DNA of 64,000 nt from Atherix ibis (lineage: Eukaryota > Arthropoda > Insecta > Diptera > Athericidae): the NCBI GenBank assembly GCA_958298945.1, contig OY282608.1, forward strand, positions 65,138,951 to 65,202,950, given 5' to 3'. This document shows positions 1-11,274 of this stretch, piece by piece. Every line of letters begins with the position of its first letter. Within the stretch, counting starts at the first letter, position 1. The translations under genes and the position numbers were made by a program. The notes beneath the pieces are model-generated. The model did not search any database, was not told the origin of the DNA, and saw only the letters and a list, made by a program, of their open reading frames with translations.

Positions 1-471
1 TTGATGGTTTGTTGGTTTGTTGGTTTGTTGGTTTGTTGGTTTTTTGGTTTGTTGCTTTGTTGGTTTGTTGGTTTGTTGGCTTGTTGGCTTGTTGGTTTGT
101 TGGCTTGTTGGCTTGTTGGTGTGTTGGTTTGTTGGTTTGTTGGCTTGTTGGTTTGTTGGTTTGTTGGCTTGTTGGCTTGTTGGTTTGTTGTTTTGTTGGT
201 TTGTTGGTTACTTAGTTTGTTGGTTTGTTGGCATGTTGGTTTGTTGGTTTGTTGGTTTGCTGGCTTGTTGGTTTGTTGGTTTGTTGGCTTGTTGGTTTGT
301 TAGTTTGTTGGTTTGTTGGTTTGTTGGTTTGTTGGTTTGTTGGTTTATTTGTTTGTTGGTTTGTTAGCTTGTTGGTTTGTTGGTTTGTTGGTTTGTTGGC
401 TTGTTGGTTTGTTGGTTTGTTGGTTTGTTGGTTTGTTGGCTTGTTGGTTTGTTGGTTAGTTCGTTTGTTGG

Positions 472-3400
472 TTTAATAGTTTGTTGGTTTGTTGGCATGT
501 TGGCTTGTTGGTTTGTTGGTTTTTGGTTTGTTGGTTTGTTGGTTTGTTGGTTTGTTGGTTTGTTGGTTTGTTGGTTTGTTGGTATATTTGTTGGTTGGTT
601 TGTTGGCTTGTTGGCTTGTTGGTTTGTTGGCTTGTTGGTTTGTTAGTTTGTTGGCTTTTTGGTTACTTGGTTTGTTGGTTTATTTGTTTGTTGGTTTGTT
701 GGCTTGTTGGTTACTTAGTTTGTTGGTTTGTTGGCATGTTGGTTTGTTGGTTTGTTGGTTTGTTGGCTTGTTGGTTTGTTGGTTTGTTGGCTTGTTCGCT
801 TGTTGGTTTGTTGGTTTGTTGACTTGTTGGTTTGTTGGTTTGTTGGCTTGTTGGATTGTTAGTTTGTTGGTTTGATGGTTTGTTGGTTTGTTGGTTTGTT
901 GATTTGTTGGCTTGTTGGTTTGTTGGTTTGTTGGTTTGTTGGCTTGTTAACTTGTTGGCTTGTTGGTTTGTTGGCTTGTTGGCTTGTTGGTTTGTTGGCT
1001 TGTTGGTTTATTGGTTTGTTGGTTTGTTGGTTTAATTGTTGTTGGTTTGTTTGCTTGTTGGTTTGTTGCTTTGTTGGCTTGTTGGTATGTTGGTTTGTTG
1101 GGTTGTTGGTTTGTTGGTTTTTTGGCTTGTTGGTTTGTTGGTTTGTTGGCTTGTTGGCTTGTTGGTTTGTTGGTTTGTTGGTTTGTTGGCTTGTTGGTTT
1201 GTTAGTTTGTTGGTTTGTTGGTTTGTTGGTTTGTTCTCTTGTTGGCTTGTTGGTTTGTTGGTTTGTTGGTTTGTTGGTTTGTTGGCTTGTTGGCTTGTTG
1301 GTTTGTTGGGTTGTTGGTTTGTTGGTTTAATTGTTGTTGGTTTGTTGGTTTGTTGGTTTGTTGGTTTGTTGGTTTGTTGGTTTGTTGGCTTGTTGGTTTG
1401 TTGGTTTGTTGGCTTGTTGGTTTGTTGGCTTGTTGGCTTGTTGGTTTGTTGGTTTGTTGGCTTGTTGGCTTATTGGTTTGATGGTTTGTTGGTTTGTTGG
1501 TTTAATTGTTGTTGGTTGGTTGGCTTGTTGGTTTGTTGGCTTGTTGGCTTGTTGGGTTGTTGGTTTGTTGGTTTGTTGGTTTGTTTGTTTGTTGGTTTGT
1601 TGGTTTGTTGGCTTGTTGGCTTGTTGGCTTGTTGGTTTGTTGGTTTTTTGGCTTGTTGGTTTGTTGGTTTGTTGGCTTGTTGGTTTGTTGGTTTGTTGGT
1701 TTGTTGGCTTGTTGGCTTGTTGGTTTGTTGGTTTTTTGGTTTGTTGGCTTCTTGGTTTGTTGGTTTGTTGGCTTGTTGTCTTGTTGCTTTGTTCGGTTGA
1801 TGGTTTGCTGGTTTGTTGGTTTTTTGGTTTGTTGGTTTTTTGGTTTGTTGCTTTGTTGGTTTGTTGGTTTGTTGGCTTGTTGGCTTGTTGGTTTGTTGGC
1901 TTGTTGGTTTGTTAGTTTGTTGGCTTTTTGGTTACTTGGTTTGTTGGTTTGTTGGCTTGTTGGCTTGTTGGTTTGTTGTTTTGTTGGTTTGTTGGTTTGT
2001 TGGTTTGTTGGTTTGTTGGTTTTTTTGTTTGTTGGTTTGTTGGTTTGTTGGGTTGTTGGTTTGTTGGTTTGTTGGCTTGTTGGCTTGTTGGTTTGTTGGT
2101 TTGTTGGCTTGTTGGCTTGTTGGTTTGTTGGTTTGTTGGTTTGTTGGTTTGTTGCCTTTTTGGTTACTTGGTTTGTTGGTTTGTTGGTTTGTTGGCTTGT
2201 TGGTTTGTTGGCTTGTTGGTTTTTTGGTTTGTTGGCTTGTTGGCTTGTTGGTTTGTTGGTTTGTAGGTTTGTTGGTTTGTTGGTTTGTTGGTTTTTTGGT
2301 TTGTTGGTTTATTTGTTTGTTGGCTTGTTGGCTTGTTGGCTTGTTAATTTGTTGGTTTGTTGGCTTGTTGGTTTGTTAGTTTGTTGGTTTGTTGGCTTGT
2401 TGGCTTGTTGGTTTGTTGGTTTTTTGGTTTCTTGGTTTGTTGGTTTGTTGGTTTGTTGGTTTGTTGGTTTGTTTGCTTGTTGGTTTGTTGGCTTGTTGGT
2501 TTGTTGGTTTGTTGGTTTGTTGGCTTGTTGGTTTGTTGGTTTGTTGGTTTTTTGGTTTGTTGGTTTGTTGGTTTGTTGGTTTGTTGGTTTGTTGGTTTAT
2601 TTGTTTGTTGGTTTATTGGCATGTTGGTTTGTTGGTTTGTTGGTTTATTGGCTTGTTGGTTTGTTGGTTTGTTTGCTTGTTGGCTTATTGGTTTGTTGGT
2701 TTGTTGGCTTGTTGGTTACTTAGTTTGTTGGTTTGTTGGCATGTTGGTTTGTTGGTTTGTTAGTTTGTTGGCTTGTTGGTTTGTTGGTTTGTTGGCTTGT
2801 TGGCTTGTTGGTTTGTTGGTTTGTTGGTTTGTTGGCTTGTTGGTTTGTTGGTTTGTTGGCTTGTTGGTTTGTTAGTTTGTTGGTTTGTTGGTTTGTTGGT
2901 TTGTTGGTTTGTTGGTTTGTTGCTTTGTTGGTTTGTTGGTTTGGTGGTTACTTAGTTTATTTGTTTGTTGGTTTGTTGGCTTGTTGGTTTGTTGGTTTGT
3001 TGGTTTGTTGGCTTGTTGGTTTGTTGGTTTGTTGGCTTGTTGGCTTGTTGGATTGTTGCTTTGTTGGTTTGTTGGTTTGTTGGATTGTTGGCTTGTTGGT
3101 TTGTTAGTTTGTTGGCTTTTTGGTTACTTGGTTTGTTGGCTTGTTGGCTTGTTGGTTTGTTGGTTTGTTGGCTTGTTGGTTTGTTAGTTTGTTGGTTTGT
3201 TGGCTTGTTGGCCTGTTGGTTTGTTGGTTTTTTGGTTTGTTGGTTTGTTGGTTTGTTGGTTTGTTGGTTTGTTGGTTTGTTGTTTATTTGTTTGTTGGTT
3301 TGTTGGCTTGTTGGTTTGTTGGTTTGTTGGTTTGTTGGCTTGTTGGTTTGTTGGTTTGTTGGTTTTTTGGTTTGTTGGTTTGTTGGTTTGTTGGTTTGTT

Positions 3401-4809
3401 GGTTTGTTGGTTTATTTGTTTGTTGATTTGTTGGCTTGTTGGTTTGTTGGTTTGTTGGTTTGTTGGTTTGTTGGCTTGTTGGCTTGTTGGTTTGTTGGTT
3501 TTTTGCCTTGTTGGTTACTTAGTTTGTTGGTTTGTTGGCATGTTGGTTTGTTGGTTTGTTGGCTTGTTAGCTTGTTGGCTTGGTGGTTTGTTGGTTTGTT
3601 GGCTTGTTGGTTTGTTGGTTTGTTGGCTTGTTGGTTTATTAGTTTGTTGGTTTGTTGGTTTGTTGGTTTGTTGGTTTGTTGGTTTGTTGGTTTGTTGCTT
3701 TGTTGGTTTGTTGGTTTATTGGCTTGTTGGCTTGTTGGTTTGTTGGTTTGTTGGCTTGTTGGTTTGTTAGTTTGTTGGTTTGTTGGCTTGTTGGCTTGTT
3801 GGTTTGTTGGTTTGTTGGTTTGTTGGTTTGTTGGTTTGTAGGTTTTTTGGTTTGTTGGTTTGTTGGTTTGTTGGCTTGTGGTTTGTTGGTTTGTTGGCTT
3901 GTTGGCTTGTTGGTTTGTTGGTTTGTTGGCTTGTTGGCTTGTTGGATTGTAGGTTTGTTGGTTTGTTGGTTTGTTGCTTTCTTGGTTTTTTGGTTTTTTG
4001 GCTTGTTGGCTTGTTGGTTTGTTAGTTTATTGGCTTTTTGGTTACTTGGTTTGTTGGTTTGTTGTTTTGTTGGCTTGTTGGTTTGTTGGCTTGTTGGTTT
4101 GTTGGTTTGTTGGTTTGTTGGCTTGTTGGCTTGTTGGTTTGTTGGTTTGTTGGTTTGTTGGTTTGTTGGTTTGTTGGTTTTTTGGTTTATTGGTTTGTTG
4201 GTTTGTTGGTTTGTTGGTTTGTTGGCTTGTTGGTTTGTTGGCTTGTTGGTTACTTGGTTTGTTGGTTTGTTGGCTTGTTGGATTGTTGGTTTGTTGGTTT
4301 GTTGGCTTGTTGGTTTGTATGTTTGTTGGTTTGTTGGCTTGTTGGCTTGTTGGTTTGTTGGTTTGTTGGCTTGTTGGTGTGTTGGTTTGTTGGTTTGTTG
4401 GCTTGTTGGTTTGTTGGTTTGTTGGCTTGTTGGCTTGTTGGTTTGTTGTTTTGATGGCTTGTTGGTAACTTAGTTTGTTTGTTTGTTGGCATGTTGGTTT
4501 GTTGGTTTGTTGGTTTGTTGGCTTGTTCGTTTGTTGGTTTGTTGGCTTGTTGGCTTGTTGGCTTGTTGGTTTGTTGGTTTGTTGGTTTGTTGGCTTGTTG
4601 GTTTGTTGGTTTGTTGGCTTGTTGGTTTGTTAGTTTGTTGGTTTGTTGGTTTGTTGGTTTGTTGGTTTGTTTGTTTGTTGGTTTATTTGTTTGTTGGTTT
4701 GTTGGCTTGTTGGTTTGTTGGTTTGTTGGTTTGTTGGCTTGTTGGTTTGTTGGTTTGTTGGTTTGTTGGCTTGTTGGCTTGTTGGTTTGTTGGTTAGTTC
4801 GTTTGTTGG
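472..4809. repeat. Region 1 higher-order copy A
   Basis: This copy runs from the TTTAATAG landmark at 472 to the next one at 4810. It begins with TTTAATAG followed by a GGCATGTTGG unit at about 492. It then has three TTTAATTG-TTGTTGG phase-breaking units at 1031, 1326 and 1501, where later copies keep one or two. A GGTTGATGG unit lies near 1796. It ends with the GTGTGTTGG unit at 4377 and TTGTATG at 4317. Compared with copy B it is about 240 bp longer. Confidence 0.75.
1031..1045. repeat. Phase-breaking unit TTTAATTG-TTGTTGG (type copy)
   Basis: TTTAATTG is followed by a 7 bp unit TTGTTGG, so everything downstream is one base out of the octamer phase. Other copies are at 1326, 1501, 5312, 6091, 9456, 10214, 12691, 15067, 19557, 22069, 23973, 26340, 27996, 31324, 41159, 42015, 44391, 46709, 49358, 53237 and 58646. 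A sister form with a full 8 bp follower occurs at 10813, 13290, 15690, 16803, 20148, 24572, 26939, 50644, 54252, 61949, 63502, 63734 and 63862. The two forms alternate in the 2.4 kb repeat, so they are separate positions of the higher-order unit, not simply alleles. Confidence 0.85.
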
Positions 4810-7800
4810 TTTAATAGTTTGTTGGTTTGTTGGCATGTTGGCTTGTTGGTTTGTTGGTTGTTGGTTTTTGGTTTGTTGGTTTGTTGGTTTGTTGGTTTGT
4901 TGGTTTGTTGGTTTATTTGTTGGTTGGTTTGTTGGCTTGTTGGCTTGTTGGTTTGTTGGCTTGTTGGTTTGTTAGTTTGTTGGCTTTTTGGTTACTTGGT
5001 TTGTTGGTTTATTTGTTTGTTGGTTTGTTGGCTTGTTGGTTACTGAGTTTGTTGGTTTGTTGGCATGTTGGTTTGTTGGTTTGTTGGTTTGTTGGCTTGT
5101 TGGTTTGTTGGTTTGTTGGTTTGTTGACTTGTTGGTTTGTTGGTTTGTTGGTTTATTGGATTGTTAGTTTGTTGGTTTGTTTGTTTGTTGGTTTGTTGGT
5201 TTGTTGGTTTGTTGGCTTGTTGGTTTGTTAGTTTGTTGGTTTGTTGGTTTGTTGGCTTGTTAACTTGTTGGCTTGTTGGTTTGTTGGTTTGTTGGTTTGT
5301 TGGTTTGTTGGTTTAATTGTTGTTGGTTTGTTGGCTTGCTGGTTTGTTGCTTTGTTGGCTTGTTGGCTTGTTGGTTTGTTGGTTTGTTGGTTTGTTGGCT
5401 TGTTGGCTTGTTGATTTGTTGGTTTGTTGGCTTGTTGGTTTGTTGGTTTGTTGGCTTGTTGGCTTGTTGCTTTGTTCGTTTGATGGTTTGTTGGTTTGTT
5501 GGTTTTTTGGTTTGTTGGTTTTTTGGTTTGTTGCTTTGTTGGTTTGTTGGTTTGTTGGCTTGTTGGCTTGTTGGTTTGTTGGCTTGTTGGTTTGTTAGTT
5601 TGTTGGCTTTTTGGTTACTTGGTTTATTGTTTTGTTGGCTTGTTGGCTTGTTGGTTTGTTGCTTTGTTCGTTTGATGGTTTGTTGGTTTGTTGGTTACTT
5701 GGTTTGTTGGTTTGTTGGTTTGTTGGCATGTTGGTTTGTTGGTTTGTTGCTGTGTTGGTTTGTTGGTTTGTTGGCTTGTTTGCTTGTTGGTTTGTTAGTT
5801 TGTTGGCTTTTTGGTTACTTGGTTTGTTGGTTTGTTGGCTTGTTGGTTTGTTGGTTTGTTGGTTTGTTTGTTTGTATGTTGGTTTGTTGGGTTGTTGGTT
5901 TGTTGGTTTTTTGGCTTGTTGGTTTGTTGGTTTGTTGGCTTGTTGGCTTGTTGGTTTGCTGGTTTGTTGGTTTGTTGGCTTGTTGGTTTGTTAGTTTGTT
6001 GGTTTGTTGGTTTGTTGGTTTGTTGCCTTGTTGGCTTGTTGGTTTGTTGGCTTGTTGGCTTGTTGGTTTGTTGGTTTGTTGGTTTGTTGGTTTAATTGTT
6101 GTTGGTTTGTTCGCTTGTTGGTTTGTTGCTTTGTTGGCTTGTTGGCTTGTTGGTTTGTTGGTTTCTTGGTTTGTTGGTTTGTTGGTTTGTTGGTTTGTTG
6201 GTTTGTTGGTTTGTTGGCTTGTTGGTTTGTTGGTTTGTTGGTTTGTTGGCTTGTTGGTTTGTTGGTTTGTTGGTTTGTTGGCTTCTTGGTTTGTTGGTTT
6301 GTTGGCTTGTTGGTTTGTTGGTTTGTTGGTTTGTTGGTTTGCTGGCTTGTTGGCTTGTTGGTTTGTTGGTTGGTTGGCTTGTTGGTTTGTTGGTTTGTTG
6401 GCTTGTTGGCTTGTTGGCTTGTTGGCTTGTTGCTTTGTTCGGTTGATGGTTTGTTGGTTTGTTGTTTTATTTGTTTGTTGGTTTGTTGGCTTGTTGGTTT
6501 GTTGGTTTGTTGGTTTGTTGGCTTGTTGGTTTGTTGGTTTGTTGGTTTTTTGGTTTGTTGGTTTGTTGGTTTGTTGGTTTGTTGGTTTGTTGGTTTATTT
6601 GTTTGTTGGTTTGTTGGCTTGTTGGTTTGTTGGTTTGTTGGTTTATTGGCTTGTTGGTTTGTTGGTTTGTTTGCTTGTTGGCTTGTTGGTTTGTTGGTTT
6701 GTTGGCTTGTTGGTTACTTAGTTTGTTGGTTTGTTGGCATGTTGGTTTGTTGGTTTGTTGGTTTGTTGGCTTGTTGGTTTGTTGGTTTGTTGGCTTGTTG
6801 GCTTGTTGGTTTGTTGGTTTGTTGGTTTGTTGGTTTGTTGGCTTGTTGGTTTGTTGGTTTGTTGGCTTGTTTGTTTGTTAGTTTGTTGGTTTGTTGGTTT
6901 GTTGGTTTGTTGGTTTGTTACTTTGTTGGTTTGTTGGTTTGTTGGTTACTTAGTTTATTTGTTTGTTGGTTTGTTGGCCTGTTGGTTTGTTGGTTTGTTG
7001 GTTTGTTGGTTTGTTGGTTTGTTGGTTTGTTGGTTTGTTGGCTTGTTGGCTTGTTGGCTTGTTGCTTTGTTGGTTTGTTGGTTTGTTGGATTGTTGGCTT
7101 GTTGGTTTATTAGTTTGTTGGCTTTTTGGTTACTTGGTTTGTTGGCTTGTTGGCTTGTTGGTTTGTTGGTTTGTTGGCTTGTTGGTTTGTTAGTTTGTTG
7201 GTTTGTTGGTTTGTTGGTTTATTTGTTTGTTGGCTTGTTGGTTTGTTGGTTTGTTGGTTTGTTGGCTTGTTGGTTTGTTGGTTTGTTGGTTTATTTGTTT
7301 GTTGGCTTGTTGGTTTGTTGGTTTGTTGGTTTGTTGGCTTGTTGGTTTGTTGGTTTGTTGGTTTTTTGGTTTGTTGGTTTGTTGGTTTGTTGGTTTGTTG
7401 GTTTGTTGGTTTATTTGTTTGTTGGTTTGTTGGCTTGTTGGTTTGTTGGTTTGTTGGTTTGTTGGGTTGTTGGTTTGTTGGTTTGTTGGCTTGTTGGCTT
7501 GTTGGTTTGTTGGTTTTTTGCCTTGTTGGTTACTTAGTTTGTTGGTTTGTTGGCATGTTGGTTCGTTGGTTTGTTGGCTTGTTAGCTTGTTGGTTTGGTG
7601 GTTTGTTGGTTTGTTGGCTTGTTGGTTTGTTGGTTTGTTGGCTTGTTGGTTTGTTAGTTTGTTGGTTTGTTGGTTTGTTGGTTTGTTGGTTTGTTGGTTT
7701 GTTGCTTTGTTGGTTTGTTGGTTTATTGGCTTGTTAGCTTGTTGGTTTGTTGGCTTGTTGGTTTGTTAGTTTGTTGGCTTTTTGGTTACTTGGTTTGTTG

Positions 7801-8905
7801 GTTTGTTGGCTTGTTAGCTTGTTGGTTTGTTGGTTTGTTGGCTTGTTGGTTTGTTAGTTTGTTGGTTTGTTGGTTTGTTGGCTTGTTGGTTTGTTGGTTT
7901 GTTGGTTTGTTGGTTTGTTGGTTTGTAGGTTTTTTGGTTTGTTGGTTTGTTGGTTTGTTGGCTTGTTGGTTTGTTGGTTTGTTGGATTGTTGGATTGTTG
8001 GTTTGTTGGTTTGTTGGCTTGTTGGCTTGTTGGTTTGTAGGTTTGTTGGTTTGTTGGTTTGTTGCTTTCTTGGTTTTTTGGTTTGTTGGCTTGTTGGCTT
8101 GTTGGTTTGTTAGTTTATTGGCTTTTAGGGTACTTGGTTTGTTGGTTTGTTGGTTTGTTGGCTTGTTGGCTTGTTGGTTTGTTGGCTTGTTGGTTTGTTG
8201 GTTTGTTGGTTTGTTGGCTTGTTGGCTTGTTGGTTTGTTGGTTTGTTGGTTTGTTGGTTTGTTGGTTTGTTGGTTTTTTGGTTTATTGGTTTGTTGGTTT
8301 GTTGGTTTGTTGGTTTGTTGGCTTGTTGGTTTGTTGGCTTGTTGGTTACTTGGTTTGTTGGTTTGTTGGTTTGTTGGCTTGTTGGCTTGTTGGTTTGTTG
8401 GTTTGTTGGCTTGTTGGTTTGTATGTTTGTTGGTTTGTTGGCTTGTTGGCTTGTTGGTTTGTTGGTTTGTTGGCTTGTTGGTGTGTTGGTTTGTTGGTTT
8501 GTTGGCTTGTTGGTTTGTTGGTTTGTTGGCTTGTTGGCTTGTTGGTTTGATGTTTTGTTGGCTTGTTGGTTACTTAGTTTGTTGGTTTGTTGGCATGTTG
8601 GTTTGTTGGTTTGTTGGTTTATTGGCTTGTTCGTTTGTTGGTTTGTTGGCTTGTTGGCTTGTTGGTTTGTTGGTTTGTTGGTTTGTTGGCTTGTTAGTTT
8701 GTTGGTTTGTTGGCTTGTTGGTTTGTTAGTTTGTTGGTTTGTTGGTTTGTTGGTTTGTTGGTTTGTTGGTTTGTTGGTTTATTTGTTTGTTGGTTGGTTG
8801 GCTTGTTGGTTTGTTGGTTTGTTGGTTTGTTGGCTTGTTGGTTTGTTGGTTTGTTGGTTTGTTGGCTTGTTGGCTTGTTGGTTTGTTGGTTAGTTCGTTT
8901 GTTGA
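4810..8905. repeat. Region 1 higher-order copy B
   Basis: This copy spans 4096 bp, exactly 512 octamers, between TTTAATAG landmarks. It shares landmark order with copy A: TTTAATAG, GGCATG, TTTAATTG (5312 and 6091), GGTTGATGG near 6440, TTACTTAG clusters, TTGTATG at 8421 and GTGTGTTGG at 8481. It additionally carries GATGG modules at 5479 and 5671 that resemble those of region 2, so it may be the source of, or a recipient from, that region. Confidence 0.75.
5471..5622. repeat. GATGG module (type copy, 19 octamers)
   Basis: This 152 bp block is the most reused building block in the window. It starts TTTGTTCG then TTTGATGG, has two TTTTTTGG units separated by one TTTGTTGG, then TTTGTTGC, three T units, a C-C-T-C series, TTTGTTAG, and closes with CTTTTTGG and TTACTTGG. 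Copies or partial copies have their GATGG near 9622, 9814, 11101, 11429, 12091, 12293, 13594, 13931, 14691, 15994, 16331, 17107, 17444, 17812, 18149, 19181, 20453, 20790, 21453, 21645, 22789, 23549, 24876, 25197, 25860, 26052, 27243, 27580, 28291 and on to about 39 kb, then 50728, 54331 and 62087. No function is implied. Confidence 0.85.
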
Positions 8906-9455
8906 TTTAATAGTTTGTTGGTTTGTTGGCATGTTGGCTTGTTGTTTTGTTGGTTATTGGTTTGTTGGTTTGTTGGTTTGTTGGTTTGTTGGTTTGTTGG
9001 TTTATTTGTTGGTTGGTTTGTTGGCTTGTTGGCTTGTTGGTTTGTTGGCTTGTTGGTTTGTTAGTTTGTTGGCTTTTGGTTACTTGGTTTGTTGGTTTAT
9101 TTGTTTGTTGGTTTGTTGGCTTGTTGGTTACTTAGTTTGTTGGTTTGTTGGCATGTTGGTTTGTTGGTTTGTTGGTTTGTTGGCTTGTTGGTTTGTTGGT
9201 TTGTTGGCTTGTTGGCTTGTTGGTTTGTTGGTTTGTTGACTTGTTGGTTTGTTGGTTTGTTGGCTTGTTGGATTGTTAGTTTGTTGGTTTGTTGGTTTGT
9301 TGGTTTGTTGGTTTGTTGGTTTGTTGGCTTGTTGGTTTGTTGGTTTGTTGGTTTGTTGGTTTGTTGGCTTGTTAATTTGTTGGCTTGTTGGTTTGTTGGC
9401 TTGTTGGCTTGTTGGTTTGTTGGCTTGTTGGTTTGTTGGTTTGTTGGTTTGTTGG
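8906..9455. repeat. Region 1 higher-order copy C (start only)
   Basis: The third TTTAATAG landmark at 8906 opens a copy that follows copies A and B for about 550 bp: GGCATG near 8928, TTTATTTG-TTGG near 9002, a TTACTTGG then TTACTTAG pair near 9080 and 9127. It reaches TTTAATTG at 9456. Past that point the sequence aligns better with the 2.4 kb repeat, so the join between the two higher-order families lies about here. Confidence 0.7.
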
Positions 9456-11274
9456 TTTAATTGTTGTTGGTTTGTTGGCTTGTTGGTTTGTTGCTTTGTT
9501 GTCTTGTTGGCTTGTTGGTTTGTTGGTTTGTTGGTTTGTTGGCTTGTTGGCTTGTTGATTTGTTGGTTTGTTGGCTTGTTGGTTGTTGGTTTGTTGGCTT
9601 GTTGGCTAGTTGCTTTGTTCGTTTGATGGTTTGTTGGTTTGTTGGTTTTTTGGTTTGTTGGTTTTTTGGTTTGTTGCTTTGTTGGTTTGTTGGTTTGTTG
9701 GCTTGTTGGCTTGTTGGTTTGTGGGCTTGTTGGTTTGTTAGTTTGTTGGCTTTTTGGTTACTTGGTTTATTGTTTTGTTGGCTTGTTGGCTTGTTGGTTT
9801 GTTGCTTTGTTCGTTTGATGGTTTGTTGGTTTGTTGGTTTGTTGGCATGTTGGTTTGTTGGTTTGTTGCTTTGTTGGTTTGTTGGTTTGTTGGCTTGTTT
9901 GCTTGTTGGTTTGTTAGTTTGTTGGCTTTTTGGTTACTTGGTTTGTTGGTTTGTTGGCTTGTTGGTTTGTTGGTTTGTTGGTTTGTTGGTTTGTTGGTAT
10001 GTTGGTTTGTTGGGTTGTTGGTTTGTTGGTTTTTTGGCTTGTTGGTTTGTTGGTTTGTTGGCTTGTTGGCTTGTTGGTTTGCTGATTTGTTGGTTTGTTG
10101 GCTTGTTGGTTTGTTGGTTTTTTGGTTTGTTGGTTTGTTGGTTTGTTGCCTTGTTGGCTTGTTGGTTTGTTGGCTTGTTGGCTTGTTGGTTTGTTGGTTT
10201 GTTGGTTTGTTGGTTTAATTGTTGTTGGTTTGTTGGCTTGTTGGTTTGTTGCTTTGTTGGCTTGTTGGCTTGTTGGTTTGTTGGTTTGTTGGTTTGTTGG
10301 TTTGTTGGTTTGTTGGCTTGTTGGTTTGTTGGCTTGTTGGCTTGTTGGTTTGTTGGTTTGTTGGTTTGTTGGCTTGTTGGATTGTTGGCTTGTTGGCTTG
10401 TTGATTTGTTGGTTTGTTGGCTTGTTGGCTTGCTGGTTTGTTGGTTTGTTGGCTTGTTGGTTACTTAGTTTGTTGGTTTGTTGGTTTGTTGGTTTGTTGG
10501 TTTGTTGGCTTGTTGGCTTGTTGGTTTGTTGGTTAGTTCGTTTGTTGGTTTGTTAGTTTGTTGTTTTGTTGGCTTGTTGGCTTTTTGGTTTGTTGGTTTT
10601 TTGGTTTGTTGGTTTGTTGGTTTGTTGGTTTGTTGGTTTGTTGGTTTATTTGTTTGTTGGTTTGTTGGCTTGTTGGTTTGTTGGTTTGTTGGTTTGTTGG
10701 CTTGTTGTTTTGTTGGTTTGTTGGCTTGTTGGCTTGTTGGTTTGTTGGTTTGTTGGCTTCTTGGTTTGTTGGCTTCTTGGCTTGTTTGTTTATTGGTTTG
10801 TTGGTTTGTTGGTTTAATTGTTTGTTGGTTTATTGGCTTGTTGGTTTGTTGGCTTGTTGGCTTGTTGGTTTGTTGGTTTGTTGGTCTGTTGGTTTGTTGG
10901 CTTGTTGGCTTGTTGGTTTGTTGGTTTGTTGGCTTGTTGGTTTGTTAGTTTGTTGGTTTGTTGGCTTGTTGGCTTGTTGGTTTGTTGTTTTGTTGGTTTG
11001 TTGGTTTGTTGGTTTTTTGGTTTGTTGGCTTGTTGGTTTGTTGGTTTGTTGGTTTGTTGGTTTGTTGGTTTGTTGGTTTGTTGGTTTGTTGCTTTGTTCG
11101 TTTGATGGTTTGTTGGTTTGTTGGTTTTTTGGTTTGTTGGTTTTTTGGTTTGTTGCTTTGTTGGTTTGTTGGTTTGTTGGCTTGTTGGCTTGTTGGTTTG
11201 TTGGCTTGTTGGTTTGTTAGTTTTTTTGCTTTTTGGTTACTTGGTTTGTTGGTTTGTTGGCTTGTTGGCTTGTT

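Larger units (their letters stand above)
1..9455. repeat. Region 1: about 4.0-4.3 kb higher-order repeat
   Basis: Rare landmarks recur at about 4 kb. TTTAATAG occurs at 472, 4810 and 8906 (spacings 4338 and 4096). GTGTGTTGG occurs at 119, 4377 and 8481 (4258 and 4104). TTGTATG occurs near 4317 and 8421. A TTACTTAG cluster near 2716 and 2946 recurs 3998 bp later near 6714 and 6944. The window therefore opens inside one copy, holds two complete ones and enters a third. Spacings drift between 3998 and 4338 because octamers have been gained and lost. Landmark variants differ between copies more often than in the next region. No gene is seen. Confidence 0.85.

Noticed and set aside
1..303. Possible membrane protein (Leu, Val, Phe, Trp-rich frame).
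   Set aside because: The hydrophobicity comes from the codons GTT, TTG, TTT and TGG that any reading of the unit must give. There is no charged loop, domain, start context or codon constraint.
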